Positions 29,366 to 38,086 of a DNA stretch of 64,000 nucleotides are shown in pieces. The stretch covers positions 272,984 to 336,983 of the forward strand of contig NZ_BAXZ01000002.1 of assembly GCF_000684975.1 (NCBI RefSeq), written 5' to 3'. Made by a program: the position numbers and the translations under genes. A model generated the notes under the pieces. That model had not been told where the DNA came from, did not search any database, and saw only the letters and a list, made by a program, of their open reading frames with translations. This DNA is from Paraburkholderia acidipaludis NBRC 101816. Lineage in GTDB: Bacteria > Pseudomonadota > Gammaproteobacteria > Burkholderiales > Burkholderiaceae. The number at the start of each line of letters is the position of its first letter. The stretch's first letter is position 1.

Positions 29366-30238
29366 ATGAACACGATGCTTTATCCGGAACTTTACAAATC
29401 GCTCGAATCGGTCCGTTGGGATATGGAGAAGGACATTCCCTGGGACAAGTTCGACGCATCGCTCCTCACCGACGAGCAGGCGAAGACCATCAAGATGAAC
29501 GCCATCACGGAATGGTCCGCGCTGCCGGCCACCGAGATGTTCCTGCGCGACAACCACCACGACAGCGACTTCTCCGCGTTCATGAGCGTGTGGTTCTTCG
29601 AGGAGCAGAAGCATTCGCTGGTGCTGATGGAGTACCTGCGCCGCTTCAAGCCGGAACTCGTGCCGACCGAGGAAGAACTGCACGCGGTGCGCTTCACCTT
29701 CGACCCGGCGCCGCCGCTCGAAACGCTGATGCTGCACTTCTGCGGCGAGATCCGCCTGAACCACTGGTATCGCCGCGCGGCCGAATGGCATACGGAACCC
29801 GTCATCAAGGCGATCTACGAAACCATCTCGCGCGACGAGGCGCGCCATGGCGGCGCCTACCTGCGCTACATGAAGAAGGCGCTCACGAACTTCGGCGACG
29901 GCGCGCGCGCGGCGTTCGCGAAGATCGGCGTGCTGATGGCCTCGGCGCGCCGCACCGAAAAGCCGCTGCACCCCACGAACCTGCACGTGAACCAGGCGCT
30001 GTTCCCGCGCGACACGGTGCAGTCGCGCCTGCCCGATCCGGAATGGCTCGAGCGCTGGCTCGACGAGCAGATCCGCTTCGACGACGGCTGGGAGAAGAAG
30101 GTCGTCGAGCGCATCCTGCACAACCTGTCGATCCTGTTCGAACGCACGTTCAACACGGCGCAGGAGTTGAACCGCTACCGCAAGGAAGTGGTCTCGCGCC
30201 TGCAGTCCGACCAGGGCGCGCAGCAGCAGCCCGCCTGA
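29366..30238 (+). CDS. Ferritin-like diiron protein, acyl-ACP-desaturase-like
   Basis: A 290-residue all-helical protein of the ferritin-like superfamily. Two E-x-x-H iron motifs are visible: E80-Q-K-H83 (FFEEQKHSLVLMEYL) and E158-A-R-H161 (SRDEARHGGAYLRYM). They are 78 residues apart, like the EENRH/DEKRH pair of soluble acyl-ACP desaturases. Further acids are in LPATEMFLRD and HFCGEIRLNHWY. No signal peptide. It could be a desaturase, oxidase or N-oxygenase; the substrate is unknown. ATG 29366 is the most plausible start, and a terminator follows, so it is a single-gene unit. Confidence 0.78.
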   Translation: MNTMLYPELYKSLESVRWDMEKDIPWDKFDASLLTDEQAKTIKMNAITEWSALPATEMFLRDNHHDSDFSAFMSVWFFEEQKHSLVLMEYLRRFKPELVPTEEELHAVRFTFDPAPPLETLMLHFCGEIRLNHWYRRAAEWHTEPVIKAIYETISRDEARHGGAYLRYMKKALTNFGDGARAAFAKIGVLMASARRTEKPLHPTNLHVNQALFPRDTVQSRLPDPEWLERWLDEQIRFDDGWEKKVVERILHNLSILFERTFNTAQELNRYRKEVVSRLQSDQGAQQQPA

Positions 30239-30304
30239 GCGCCGCGTGCGCCGGGCCGGCATGAAGCAAGCCGGCGGGCGCACAGTGCGATCGGCATGAT
30301 CGGG

Positions 30305-30335
30305 ACGGCCCGGGCGCTCGCGCGTGCCGGGCCGT
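30305..30335 (+). terminator. Rho-independent terminator after the diiron protein gene
   Basis: ACGGCCCGG (30305-30313) pairs perfectly with CCGGGCCGT (30327-30335) and is followed by TTGTTTTGG. It lies 67 bp after the stop. Confidence 0.8.
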
Positions 30336-30387
30336 TTGTTTTGGCCTCCTGTCCGAGGCCCTGTTTGCTTCAACCGAGTCCCATTCG

Positions 30388-30873
30388 ATGCCCGCTTCCT
30401 TCGAACGCAAGATCACGACGCGCGAGGCGCTCGCGCAACTGCGGCCCGCGCTGGCCGGTCCGGTGGTGTTCACCAACGGGGTCTTCGACATCCTGCACCG
30501 CGGGCACGTGACCTATCTCGCCGACGCGAAAGCGCTCGGCGCGACGCTGATCGTGGGCGTGAACAGCGACGCTTCGGTGCGCATGCTCGGCAAGGGCGAC
30601 GACCGCCCGATCAACACGGAAGCCGACCGCATGGCCCTGCTCGCGGCGCTGGAAAGCGTGGACTGGGTGGTGTGTTTCGGCGAGCGCACGCCGATCGAAC
30701 TGATCGAGGCGCTGCGCCCGGACGTGCTCGTGAAGGGAGGCGACTACGACATGGACGCGCTGCCCGAGTCGGCGCTCGTGCGCGGCTGGGGCGGGCGCGC
30801 GCTCGCGATTCCGTTCGAGCACGACCGCTCGACCACGAAGCTGCTCAAGAAGGTGCGCACCCAGGCGGGCTGA
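30388..30873 (+). CDS. rfaE2: D-glycero-beta-D-manno-heptose 1-phosphate adenylyltransferase
   Basis: A 161-residue nucleotidyltransferase making ADP-heptose for the LPS inner core. It equals the C-terminal domain of E. coli HldE, here a separate protein. The signature FTNGVFDILHRGHVTYL contains H37-R-G-H40 (HxGH), and the C-terminus has DRSTTKLLKKV, the ISTT-like site. ATG 30388 begins MPASFERKITTREALAQLRP. The sugar kinase partner (rfaE1) is not in the window. Confidence 0.93.
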   Translation: MPASFERKITTREALAQLRPALAGPVVFTNGVFDILHRGHVTYLADAKALGATLIVGVNSDASVRMLGKGDDRPINTEADRMALLAALESVDWVVCFGERTPIELIEALRPDVLVKGGDYDMDALPESALVRGWGGRALAIPFEHDRSTTKLLKKVRTQAG

Positions 30874-30892
30874 GCGCCGGCCGGCCGCGCCG

Positions 30893-31132
30893 TTATTGCG
30901 CGAGCGTCGAGGCCTGCACCGCGGGGTCGGCCACCGGGCCGCCCACCACCGGCACGTCGACGGATTCGGACGCCGTAATCGGCCGCACGCCGAGCCGCTC
31001 CGGGTGGATCTGCCGGGTCAGCGGCTGGGTATCGCGCAAGCCCGAGGCGGGCGTCGGGCCAAAGACGCCGCGCAGCGCCCCGAAGGCGAGAAGGTTGGCG
31101 ATGATCAGAATGGCGAGCAGCCAGCGCAGCAT
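30893..31132 (-). CDS. Small single-TM protein downstream of coaX
   Basis: A 79-residue protein: an N-terminal TM helix (MLRWLLAILIIANLLAFGAL) and a short, Pro/Val-rich periplasmic tail without a recognised domain. It lies on the minus strand 65 bp after coaX and is likely the third gene of birA-coaX. In related genomes a larger SPOR protein can occupy this place; this copy has no SPOR domain, so it may be a shortened form (inference). ATG 31132 is preceded by AGCTTCAC, a weak ribosome binding site. Confidence 0.65.
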   Translation of the reverse strand: MLRWLLAILIIANLLAFGALRGVFGPTPASGLRDTQPLTRQIHPERLGVRPITASESVDVPVVGGPVADPAVQASTLAQ

Positions 31133-31197
31133 CGTGTGAAGCTCCGTCGATATCGTTAGGGGCGGCCTATGCGGTACGGCCCGCCAGGACCGCGCGG

Positions 31198-32043
31198 TCA
31201 GGACTGCGCCGCGATCAGCGCGAGGCCCGCGAGCACCAGCGCGTCGTGGCGAGTATGCGGCACCTTGAGGGCCGCTGTCACTTCGGCGGCCGCGCCGCCG
31301 CTCACCACGAGCCGCACCGGCTCTTTCCATTCGCGTTGCAGATCCGCCCACGCGCGCTCGATCAGCGCCGCCTGGGCGAGCGCGCAGCCTGCCGAGATGG
31401 AGCGCCGGGTGTCGGCGGCGAAGAACGGGCCGGCTGGCGCGGCGTCCGCGCCGCTCTTTGCATCGTCCGCAACGCCGCCGATCAGGCCGCGCGCCGAGGA
31501 CGCATCGAGCACCGGCAATTGCGCGGTGTGCTCCCCGAGCGAGCGCATCATCAACGTCCAGCCCGGCGCGATCAGGCCGCCGACGAAGCGGCCGTCTGCG
31601 CGTAGCGCCTCGAGCGTCGTGGCGGTGCCGAAGGTTGCGATCAGGAGCGGCTCGCCGGGAAACGCCGCGCGCGCGCCGATCAGGCCCGCCCAGCGGTCGC
31701 TGCCGAGCGACCCGGGCGTGGCATAGCCGTTGGTCACGCCGCATTGCTGCGCGCTCGAGCGGATTACCGTGCGCGGAAGTCCCGGCCAGCGTGCCTCGAT
31801 CAGCGCGTCGATACGCTGCCCGACCCGGTCTCCCGCGACATTCGAGATCCATGCGCTCGCGGGCGCCGGCAGGGCCGACCAGCCCGGCAGTTCCGGCTTG
31901 CCGTCGAACAGGCTGTCGTGATTCGCCGCGCCCGCGTGCGTGCGTGGGCCCGCCGCGTCGGCAATGGCCCATTTGATCCGGCTGTTGCCCGCGTCGATCA
32001 GCAGGAAGGGCGACGCTCGGGATAGATCGGTTGCCGCGTTCAT
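31198..32043 (-). CDS. coaX: Type III pantothenate kinase
   Basis: A 281-residue CoaX catalysing ATP-dependent phosphorylation of pantothenate, the first step of CoA synthesis; this type is not feedback inhibited by CoA. The phosphate-binding motif is LLIDAGNSRIKWA. Other motifs include GSDRWAGLIGARA, GTATTLEAL and GGLIAPGWTLMMRSL (metal/pantothenate site). ATG 32043 overlaps the birA stop (ATGA), so the two are translationally coupled. Confidence 0.94.
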   Translation of the reverse strand: MNAATDLSRASPFLLIDAGNSRIKWAIADAAGPRTHAGAANHDSLFDGKPELPGWSALPAPASAWISNVAGDRVGQRIDALIEARWPGLPRTVIRSSAQQCGVTNGYATPGSLGSDRWAGLIGARAAFPGEPLLIATFGTATTLEALRADGRFVGGLIAPGWTLMMRSLGEHTAQLPVLDASSARGLIGGVADDAKSGADAAPAGPFFAADTRRSISAGCALAQAALIERAWADLQREWKEPVRLVVSGGAAAEVTAALKVPHTRHDALVLAGLALIAAQS

Positions 32044-32945
32044 GCGCCGCTGCCCGCGATGCGCAGCGAAATGTCGCCCGTCGCGACGGTCTCCCGGCCG
32101 TGCGCCGTGTCGACGAGCAACTGGCCGCGCTCGTCCACTCCCACCGCCACCCCGCGCATCAATGCCTTGCCCTGTTCGTAGAGCGTCACCTCGCGGCCCG
32201 CGTAGGCGTGGCAGGCGTTCCAGCGCGCCTGGAACGGCGCGAAACCGCCTTGCGCGAAACGTTGCAGCGCGTTTTCGAGCGCGTTGAGTTCGGCGGCGAG
32301 CGTGTCGGTGAGATTCGCTTCGGGCCAGGCGCGCGAGAGCGCCGTGGGCGTCGTGCCCGGCACCGCGGCGGCGTCGGCGCCCGCGTTCAGCGCATCGAGC
32401 TTCGCGGCCAGCGCGTCGGCGCCGCGCACGTTCGTGCCGATGCCGATCACGACGGCCGTCGCGTCGGGCGTGCTCCAGGCCGTTTCCACGAGAATGCCCA
32501 CCAGCTTGTCGCCTTCGAGCAGCACGTCGTTCGGCCACTTGAGCGCGATCTGGCCGGGCGCGGCCACGGGCAGCGTGCGCAGGCCGTCCACGAGCGCCGA
32601 CCCGAGCGCGAGGGAGAGGCCCGCGAGGCCGTCGAGCGGGCGCGGCAGCACGCAGGCGAGCGAGAACAGCAGCGCGTCGCCGGGCTGCGCGACCCAGCTG
32701 CGGCCGCGCCTTCCGCGGCCCGCCGTTTGCAGATAGGCCACGCGCACGATCGGCCGCGCGAGGGCGTCGGCGCGCTGGGGCAGGGTCTTCATGCGCGCCA
32801 TCAGGTCGGCGTTGGTCGAGCCGGTTTCCTCGACGATCTCGATGGGCCAGTCGTGGGCGGCCGGGCCGAACAGGGTGATTGCGCGATCGCGGTCGATGCG
32901 CCAGTCGCCGGCGGGCCGCGTTGCGGAAGAAGAGGTCGCGTTCAT
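32040..32945 (-). CDS. birA: Biotin--[acetyl-CoA-carboxylase] ligase
   Basis: A 301-residue biotin-protein ligase charging the BCCP subunit of acetyl-CoA carboxylase. It has EETGSTNADLMAR, the biotinyl-AMP loop TAGRGRRGRSWVAQPGDAL, the catalytic Lys in LKWPNDVLLEGDKLVGILVE and the C-terminal SH3-like domain (REVTLYEQGKALMRGVAVGV). The N-terminus has no full winged-helix repressor domain, so it is unlikely to act as a BirA-type repressor. It is the first gene of birA-coaX. Confidence 0.94.
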   Translation of the reverse strand: MNATSSSATRPAGDWRIDRDRAITLFGPAAHDWPIEIVEETGSTNADLMARMKTLPQRADALARPIVRVAYLQTAGRGRRGRSWVAQPGDALLFSLACVLPRPLDGLAGLSLALGSALVDGLRTLPVAAPGQIALKWPNDVLLEGDKLVGILVETAWSTPDATAVVIGIGTNVRGADALAAKLDALNAGADAAAVPGTTPTALSRAWPEANLTDTLAAELNALENALQRFAQGGFAPFQARWNACHAYAGREVTLYEQGKALMRGVAVGVDERGQLLVDTAHGRETVATGDISLRIAGSGA

Positions 32946-33104
32946 GAGGCGTATTGTAGTGGCTGGCGACGCGGCAGCCGCGCGGGGTTTGCGGGGCCCT
33001 GGCCGGCTGGCGCGCCGGACATGCGCATCCGTGCGCGCCCGTACCGCCTAAACGGGGCGCGTTCGCTACAATGACTGCTCACTCTCCCGCCCGAGCGTTC
33101 CGCC

Positions 33105-34244
33105 TTGATCCAAGAGATGCCGCCCGGCCTCGACATCGCGGCCGGCCCCCACGGAAAGATCGTCCGCCTTTCCGGTCAGTGGACCGCGCTGGCCCTCGCA
33201 CGAGACCGCGAGCGCGGCGGGGCGGCGCTGCGCCTGCGCGCGCTCGCGCTGGCGCGCGAGCCGGTCGGCCAGTGGGATCTCTCGGGCGTTCAGCACATGG
33301 ACCACGTGGGCGGCCAGGCGCTCTGGCGCGTCTGGGGCCACAAGCTGCCCCCCGACCTCGTGGCGCTCACCGATACCCAGCGCGACATCTTCAACCGCAT
33401 CGCCCTGCTCGATTCCGTGCGCGAGCCGGTGGAGAAGGTGGTCCGCATCGATCCGGTGACTCAGTTCGGGCTCGCGATCTTCTCGTTTTTCGAACACCTG
33501 TACGGCGGCATCGCGATGCTCGGCCGCGTGATCCTCGACCTGCTGCTGGTGCTGCGCAAGCCGAAGCTCACGCCCTGGATCGAGATCTCGGCGAATATCT
33601 ACAACGCGGGCGCGCGCGCGTTGCCGATCACGGCGCTCGTCGCCTTCCTGATCGGCATCGTGCTGTCGTATCTCTCCGCGCAGCAGCTGCGGCTCTTCGG
33701 CGCGAACCAGTACATCGTGAACATCCTCGGCCTCGCGGTGATCCGCGAGCTCGGCCCCGTGCTCTCGGCGATTCTCGTGGCCGGCCGCTCGGGCTCGGCC
33801 ATCACCGCGCAGATCGGCGTGATGCGCGTGACCGAGGAACTCGACGCCATGCGCGTCATGGGCATCCCGCACGGCCTGCGCCTCGTCATGCCGCGCGTGG
33901 TCGCGCTCGGCATCGCCATGCCGCTGCTCGTGACCTGGACCGACATGATCGCGCTCGCCGGCGGTGCGCTTGCGGCGAAGCTCGTGCTCGGCATCGACGC
34001 TTCGTACTTCATCCGCTCGCTGCCGAGTGTCGTGCCCATTGCGAACGTGTGGATCGGCCTTGGCAAGGGCGTGGCGTTCGGCATGCTCGTCGCCATCGTC
34101 GGCTGCCATTTCGGCTTTCGCATCAAGGCCAATTCGCAGAGTCTCGGCGAGGGCACGACCACCTCGGTCGTCAGCTCGATCACGATCGTCATCCTCGCCG
34201 ACGCCGTGTTCGCGATCCTGTTCCAGAACGTGGGGCTGTCATGA
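33105..34244 (+). CDS. MlaE-family lipid ABC transporter permease with STAS domain
   Basis: A 379-residue inner-membrane permease. The first about 115 residues form a STAS-like domain (GQWTALALARDRERGGAALRL... WDLSGVQHMDHVGGQALW), fused ahead of the MlaE domain with about five TM helices and the conserved VIRELGPVLSAILVAGRSGSA and MRVTEELDAMRVMG. In E. coli the STAS part is the separate MlaB. The frame opens at TTG 33105; ATG 33117 (MPPGLD) is an equally possible start. It is coupled to the ATPase gene (ATGA overlap) and with the MCE and lipoprotein genes makes a phospholipid transporter of the cell envelope. Confidence 0.92.
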   Translation: MIQEMPPGLDIAAGPHGKIVRLSGQWTALALARDRERGGAALRLRALALAREPVGQWDLSGVQHMDHVGGQALWRVWGHKLPPDLVALTDTQRDIFNRIALLDSVREPVEKVVRIDPVTQFGLAIFSFFEHLYGGIAMLGRVILDLLLVLRKPKLTPWIEISANIYNAGARALPITALVAFLIGIVLSYLSAQQLRLFGANQYIVNILGLAVIRELGPVLSAILVAGRSGSAITAQIGVMRVTEELDAMRVMGIPHGLRLVMPRVVALGIAMPLLVTWTDMIALAGGALAAKLVLGIDASYFIRSLPSVVPIANVWIGLGKGVAFGMLVAIVGCHFGFRIKANSQSLGEGTTTSVVSSITIVILADAVFAILFQNVGLS

Positions 34245-35146
34245 GTACGCTCGGCATTGCCGGCACCGTCGGCACGAGGAGCACGCCGCTGAAGGAGGTG
34301 GTGCGCGACCTGCCGCTGCCCGACATCGGCGAGCCGGTGGTCGAGGTGCGCAATCTCAGCAAGCGCTACGGCCGCAATGTCGTGCATCAGCATCTGAACC
34401 TCGATATCCGGCGCGGCGAGATCGTGACGATCGTGGGCGGTTCCGGCTCGGGCAAGACGACGCTCGTGCGGCAGATTCTCGGGCTCGAAAGGCCGACTTC
34501 CGGCAGCATCAAGCTGTTCGGCGAGGATCTTACGCAGATCGACGACGAAGCCGCGCGCCTCATGCGCACGCGCACCGGCATGCTGTTCCAGCACGGCGCG
34601 CTCTTTTCCTCGCTGTCGGTGTTCGACAACATCGCGCAGCCCGTGCGCGAACTGGGCAAGGTGCCCGCCGACCTTCTGCGCGACATCGTGATGCTCAAGC
34701 TGGAGATGGTCGGGCTGCCGTGCAAGCACGCCTCGAAGATGCCGGCGGCGCTCTCGGGCGGGATGGTCAAGCGCGCGGGCCTTGCGCGCGCCATCGTGCT
34801 CGAGCCCGAGCTGCTGTTTCTCGACGAACCGACGGCGGGGCTCGACCCGCATTCGTCGGACGAAGTGGTGGATCTGATCAGCACGCTGCACCGGGCGCTC
34901 GGCCTTACCGTCGTGCTGGTGACGCACGATCTCGACGCGATGGTCGCCCTTTCCACGCGCGTGGCCGTGCTGGCCCAGCGCCGCGTGCTGGTGGCGGCGC
35001 CCGTGGAAGAGGTGGCGGGCGTGGACGATCCCTTCATCAGCGAATATTTTCTGGGTATGCGCGGCCGGCGCGCGCTGCAGGCGCTGCCGCCCGAGCGGCG
35101 CGCGAAGCTGCCGCCGGCGGCGCTCGCGCCGGCCTTCGGCATATAG
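34241..35146 (+). CDS. MlaF-like ABC transporter ATP-binding protein
   Basis: A 301-residue ATPase. The Walker A is GGSGSGKTT, the signature LSGGMVKRAGLARA, the Walker B ELLFLDEPTAGLDP and the H-loop VTHDLDAM. The LSGGM-KR form is characteristic of MlaF/Ttg2A-type lipid transporters. ATG 34241 overlaps the permease stop (ATGA). An N-terminal extension of about 30 residues precedes the ABC core. Confidence 0.93.
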   Translation: MSTLGIAGTVGTRSTPLKEVVRDLPLPDIGEPVVEVRNLSKRYGRNVVHQHLNLDIRRGEIVTIVGGSGSGKTTLVRQILGLERPTSGSIKLFGEDLTQIDDEAARLMRTRTGMLFQHGALFSSLSVFDNIAQPVRELGKVPADLLRDIVMLKLEMVGLPCKHASKMPAALSGGMVKRAGLARAIVLEPELLFLDEPTAGLDPHSSDEVVDLISTLHRALGLTVVLVTHDLDAMVALSTRVAVLAQRRVLVAAPVEEVAGVDDPFISEYFLGMRGRRALQALPPERRAKLPPAALAPAFGI

Positions 35147-35236
35147 GGGGCCGGACATGTGCGCGCTTTCGTGCTGGTTTGGGTGTTCGCTTCTGCATTT
35201 GCCCTGCGCCGCGGTCGCCAACGAGGGAATCTGACG

Positions 35237-36202
35237 ATGGAAAACAAACCGCATGCGTTCTGGGCCGGTCTTTTTACGATCGGCCTCCTCGTCGTGATCG
35301 CGCTGGTCGTGCTCTTCTTCAGCGCCGACCACACCGTGCGCGTGCCATACGACCTGATTTCGCGCTCGAACGTGACGGGCCTCTATCCGGACGCGGCCGT
35401 GCGCTATCGAGGCCTCGACGTCGGCAAGGTGGAGTCGATCAGGTTCGACCCGAATCGGCCGGGGCAGATCCGCATTCGCATCCTCGTCGACCAGAAGGCG
35501 CCCATGACGCGCTCCACCTACGGCACGCTCGCCCTGCAGGGCGTGACGGGCATCGCGTTCGTGCAGCTCGACGACAACGGCCAGGACCTCTCCGCGCTGC
35601 CTTCGTCCGACGCGCACGTCGCGGAGCTGCCGCTGCGGCCGGGTCTGCTCGATCAGCTGCAGCGGCGCGGCGACGCGCTGCTGCGCAAGCTCGACCGCAT
35701 TGCCGGCGACGTGGACGATCTGCTCTCCCCGGACAACCGCAAGCAGCTGATGGGCGCCGTCTCGAGCCTGCAACAGGCCGCGGACAGTGCGAACACGCTC
35801 GCGAAGCAGCTCGAGCCGACCACGAAGGCGCTGCCTGGCGCGGTAAGCGACCTGCAGCGCACGCTCAAGTCCACGAACCAGTTGATCGAGAACGTGAACC
35901 GTCCGGACGGCCCGTTCCAGGTCAACCTGAACAAGGCCGGCACGGCGGCGGCGCAGGCGGGCGCGGCGCTCGCCTCGATGGATGCGTCGATCCAGGTCCT
36001 TTCCACGCGCATCGGCTACGACACGCTGCCTCGCGTCGACTCGCTGACCGAGGATGTGCGCTCGGCCATGCGTTCGGTGGACCGCGCGGCGGGCACCTTC
36101 AGTACGAGCCCGAACAGCCTGCTGTTCGGCGGCGCGCCGCGGCCCGCGCCGGGGCCGGGCGAGCCCGGCTTCGTCTGGCCCGCGGCCGCCGGCGGCAAGT
36201 AA
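35237..36202 (+). CDS. MlaD-like MCE-family substrate-binding protein
   Basis: A 321-residue MCE protein. A single N-terminal TM anchor (AFWAGLFTIGLLVVIALVVLFF, about residues 7-28) is followed by the MCE domain (PYDLISRSNVTGLYPDAAVRYRGLDVGKVESI). A long helical region with Ala/Leu heptads (residues about 145-300) may form a periplasmic barrel or needle as in PqiB/YebT-type proteins. ATG 35237 follows GAGGGAATCTGACG. Third gene of the lipid-transport operon. Confidence 0.92.
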   Translation: MENKPHAFWAGLFTIGLLVVIALVVLFFSADHTVRVPYDLISRSNVTGLYPDAAVRYRGLDVGKVESIRFDPNRPGQIRIRILVDQKAPMTRSTYGTLALQGVTGIAFVQLDDNGQDLSALPSSDAHVAELPLRPGLLDQLQRRGDALLRKLDRIAGDVDDLLSPDNRKQLMGAVSSLQQAADSANTLAKQLEPTTKALPGAVSDLQRTLKSTNQLIENVNRPDGPFQVNLNKAGTAAAQAGAALASMDASIQVLSTRIGYDTLPRVDSLTEDVRSAMRSVDRAAGTFSTSPNSLLFGGAPRPAPGPGEPGFVWPAAAGGK

Positions 36203-36283
36203 GGCCCTGTGCAGCCACACGCGCACTACGTTCGATGCATGAAGCGCGGCGCGCTGGCGCCGCACGACCCAGAAGGAACTGCA

Positions 36284-36925
36284 ATGTCACGCTCGACCTC
36301 TTATCCCGGCCGCAGGCCAGGCAAGGCACCGATGGTGTGCGCGGCGCTTTTTGCCGCCACGCTGCTCGCGGCGTGCGCGGGCCAGGGCGCTGCGCTTGGC
36401 GACGTCCGCTACGACCTCGGACCGCCGGCCCCGGCAAGCGCGGCGAGTATGGCGGGGCCGTTGCCGCCGCTCAAGGTGCTCGAAGTGAATGCGCCGCCGC
36501 CGCTCGATAACGACAGCATCCTCTACCGCCTGAGCGGCAACGAGCAGCGCACGGGGCAGTATGCGAACAGCCGCTGGACGATGTCGCCGGCGCGCATGCT
36601 CACGCTGCGCCTGCGCGCGGCGCTTGGCGCACACGCGACGGTGCTCTCGGGCATCGACGCCGTGCAGGCGCCGATGCTCAAGATCGAGCTCGACCAGTTC
36701 GAGCAGGTGTTCGACAGTCAGACCGCAAGTTCGGGCGTGGTGTCCGGGCGCGCGACCCTGATGCAGGGCGCGAAAGTCATCGCGCAGCATGTGTTCGTTG
36801 CGCATGCGCCGGCCGGCTCCCCCGATGCGGCGGGCGGTGTCCGCGCGCTCGCGGCGGCCAGCGACGACTTCGTGAATCAGGTCAGCGCGTGGCTTGCCAC
36901 GCAGCAGCTTGCCGCTGCGCCCTGA
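36284..36925 (+). CDS. ABC transporter auxiliary lipoprotein (PqiC/ABC_trans_aux family)
   Basis: A 213-residue lipoprotein. A basic N-terminus is followed by a hydrophobic segment and the lipobox LLAAC (lipidated Cys about residue 31), then the ABC_trans_aux domain (YDLGPP... LKVLEVNAPPPLDNDSILYRL). PqiC-type lipoproteins sit in the outer membrane and dock MCE transporters. ATG 36284 is preceded by GAAGGAACTGCA. Last gene of the mlaEFD-like operon, 81 bp after the MCE gene. Confidence 0.88.
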   Translation: MSRSTSYPGRRPGKAPMVCAALFAATLLAACAGQGAALGDVRYDLGPPAPASAASMAGPLPPLKVLEVNAPPPLDNDSILYRLSGNEQRTGQYANSRWTMSPARMLTLRLRAALGAHATVLSGIDAVQAPMLKIELDQFEQVFDSQTASSGVVSGRATLMQGAKVIAQHVFVAHAPAGSPDAAGGVRALAAASDDFVNQVSAWLATQQLAAAP

Positions 36926-36984
36926 ACGAAGCGCAAGACTGCGCCGCGGTCCGGGCGGCGCCGGAGCGTTCGCGCCGCGCTCGC

Positions 36985-37042
36985 TATAATCGACCCGTTC
37001 ATCGACGCGCATTAATCGACGCATGAATCGACGCATTAATCA
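36985..37042 (+). promoter_or_regulatory. TATAAT box followed by 12-bp tandem repeats, ferredoxin gene leader
   Basis: A TATAAT hexamer (36985-36990) lies about 120 bp ahead of the ferredoxin start. From about 36999 to 37042 an imperfect 12-bp unit (TCGACGCATTAA-like) is repeated three to four times. The -35 is not obvious. The repeats would lie in the 5' leader of the mRNA. Confidence 0.4.
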
Positions 37043-37113
37043 GCCGATCCCGACACCGCGTCGCGCGGTTTGCCGCGCGGCCTTCACCGCGACTTTCACC
37101 GGTGCTTCATGCC

Positions 37114-37440
37114 ATGACCGATTCGTTCTACAAGTACCACGTCTTCTTCTGCCTGAACCAGCGGGAACCCGGCGCCGAGCGCCCGAGCTGCGCCAACTGC
37201 AACGCCCAGGCCATGCAGGAATACGCGAAAAAGCGCGTCAAGCAGCTGGGCCTCGCGGGGCCGGGCCAGGTGCGCATCAACAAGGCGGGCTGCCTCGACC
37301 GCTGCGAGGAAGGGCCGACCGTCGTCGTGTATCCGGAGGGCACCTGGTACACGTATGTCGACGAAACCGACATCGACGAGATCGTGGTTTCGCATCTGCA
37401 GAACGGCCAGGTGGTCGAGCGCCTCAAGATCGACCGCTGA
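37114..37440 (+). CDS. (2Fe-2S) ferredoxin domain protein, thioredoxin-like
   Basis: A 108-residue thioredoxin-like [2Fe-2S] ferredoxin. The Cys ligands are visible in VFFCLNQREPGAERPSCANC and NKAGCLDRCEEGPTVVVYPEGTWY. This family includes stand-alone cytosolic proteins of unknown redox partner. ATG 37114 (MTDSFYKYHVFFC) is preferred over the in-frame ATG at 37102 because family members begin here. The alpha/beta hydrolase follows 13 bp later, so the two are probably co-transcribed. Confidence 0.88.
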   Translation: MTDSFYKYHVFFCLNQREPGAERPSCANCNAQAMQEYAKKRVKQLGLAGPGQVRINKAGCLDRCEEGPTVVVYPEGTWYTYVDETDIDEIVVSHLQNGQVVERLKIDR

Positions 37441-37453
37441 GGACTGCCGCACG

Positions 37454-38086
37454 ATGAACGCCCAGACGCAGAAATTCCAGATCGATGGTCTCGTCGGCAA
37501 GATCGAATGCGCGCTCGACCTGCCGGATGCCGGCACGCCCGCGCGGGGCATGGCGCTCGTCGCGCACCCGCATCCGCTCTTCGGCGGAACCATGGACAAC
37601 AAGGTCGCGCAGACCCTTGCGCGCACGCTCGTGCAACTGGGCTACACCACGTACCGCTCGAATTTCCGCGGCGTGGGCGCGACCGAAGGCACGCACGACA
37701 ACGGCATCGGCGAACAGGACGATCTGCTTGCGCTGATCGCCCACATGCGCGCGCAGCCGGGCCAGGCCGACGTGCCGCTCGTGCTCGCGGGTTTCTCGTT
37801 CGGCACGTTCGTGCTCTCGCATGTGGCGAAGCGCTACGCCGAGGCGGGCGGCGTGATCGAGCGCATGGTGTTCGTCGGCACGGCCGCGAGCCGCTGGGAG
37901 GTCACGACGGTGCCCGAAAACACGCTCGTCGTGCACGGCGAGCTTGACGACACGGTGCCCATCCTTTCTGTCTACGAATGGGCGCGGCCGCAGGAACTCC
38001 CGATCGTCGTGATTCCGGGGGCGGAACACTTCCTGCATCGCAAGCTGCATATCCTCAAGCGCATCATCGTCGAAGCGTGGCGTTGA
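37454..38086 (+). CDS. Alpha/beta hydrolase (YsgA/Dienelactone-like small esterase)
   Basis: A 210-residue alpha/beta hydrolase. Motifs are VAHPHPLFGGTMDNKV (oxyanion region), AGFSFGTFVLSHV (nucleophile Ser in GFSFG), the Asp in GELDDTVP and the His in GAEHFLHRKLH. This short family is widespread in Betaproteobacteria, often next to the ferredoxin gene as here; substrate unknown. ATG 37454 begins MNAQTQKFQIDG. Confidence 0.85.
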   Translation: MNAQTQKFQIDGLVGKIECALDLPDAGTPARGMALVAHPHPLFGGTMDNKVAQTLARTLVQLGYTTYRSNFRGVGATEGTHDNGIGEQDDLLALIAHMRAQPGQADVPLVLAGFSFGTFVLSHVAKRYAEAGGVIERMVFVGTAASRWEVTTVPENTLVVHGELDDTVPILSVYEWARPQELPIVVIPGAEHFLHRKLHILKRIIVEAWR

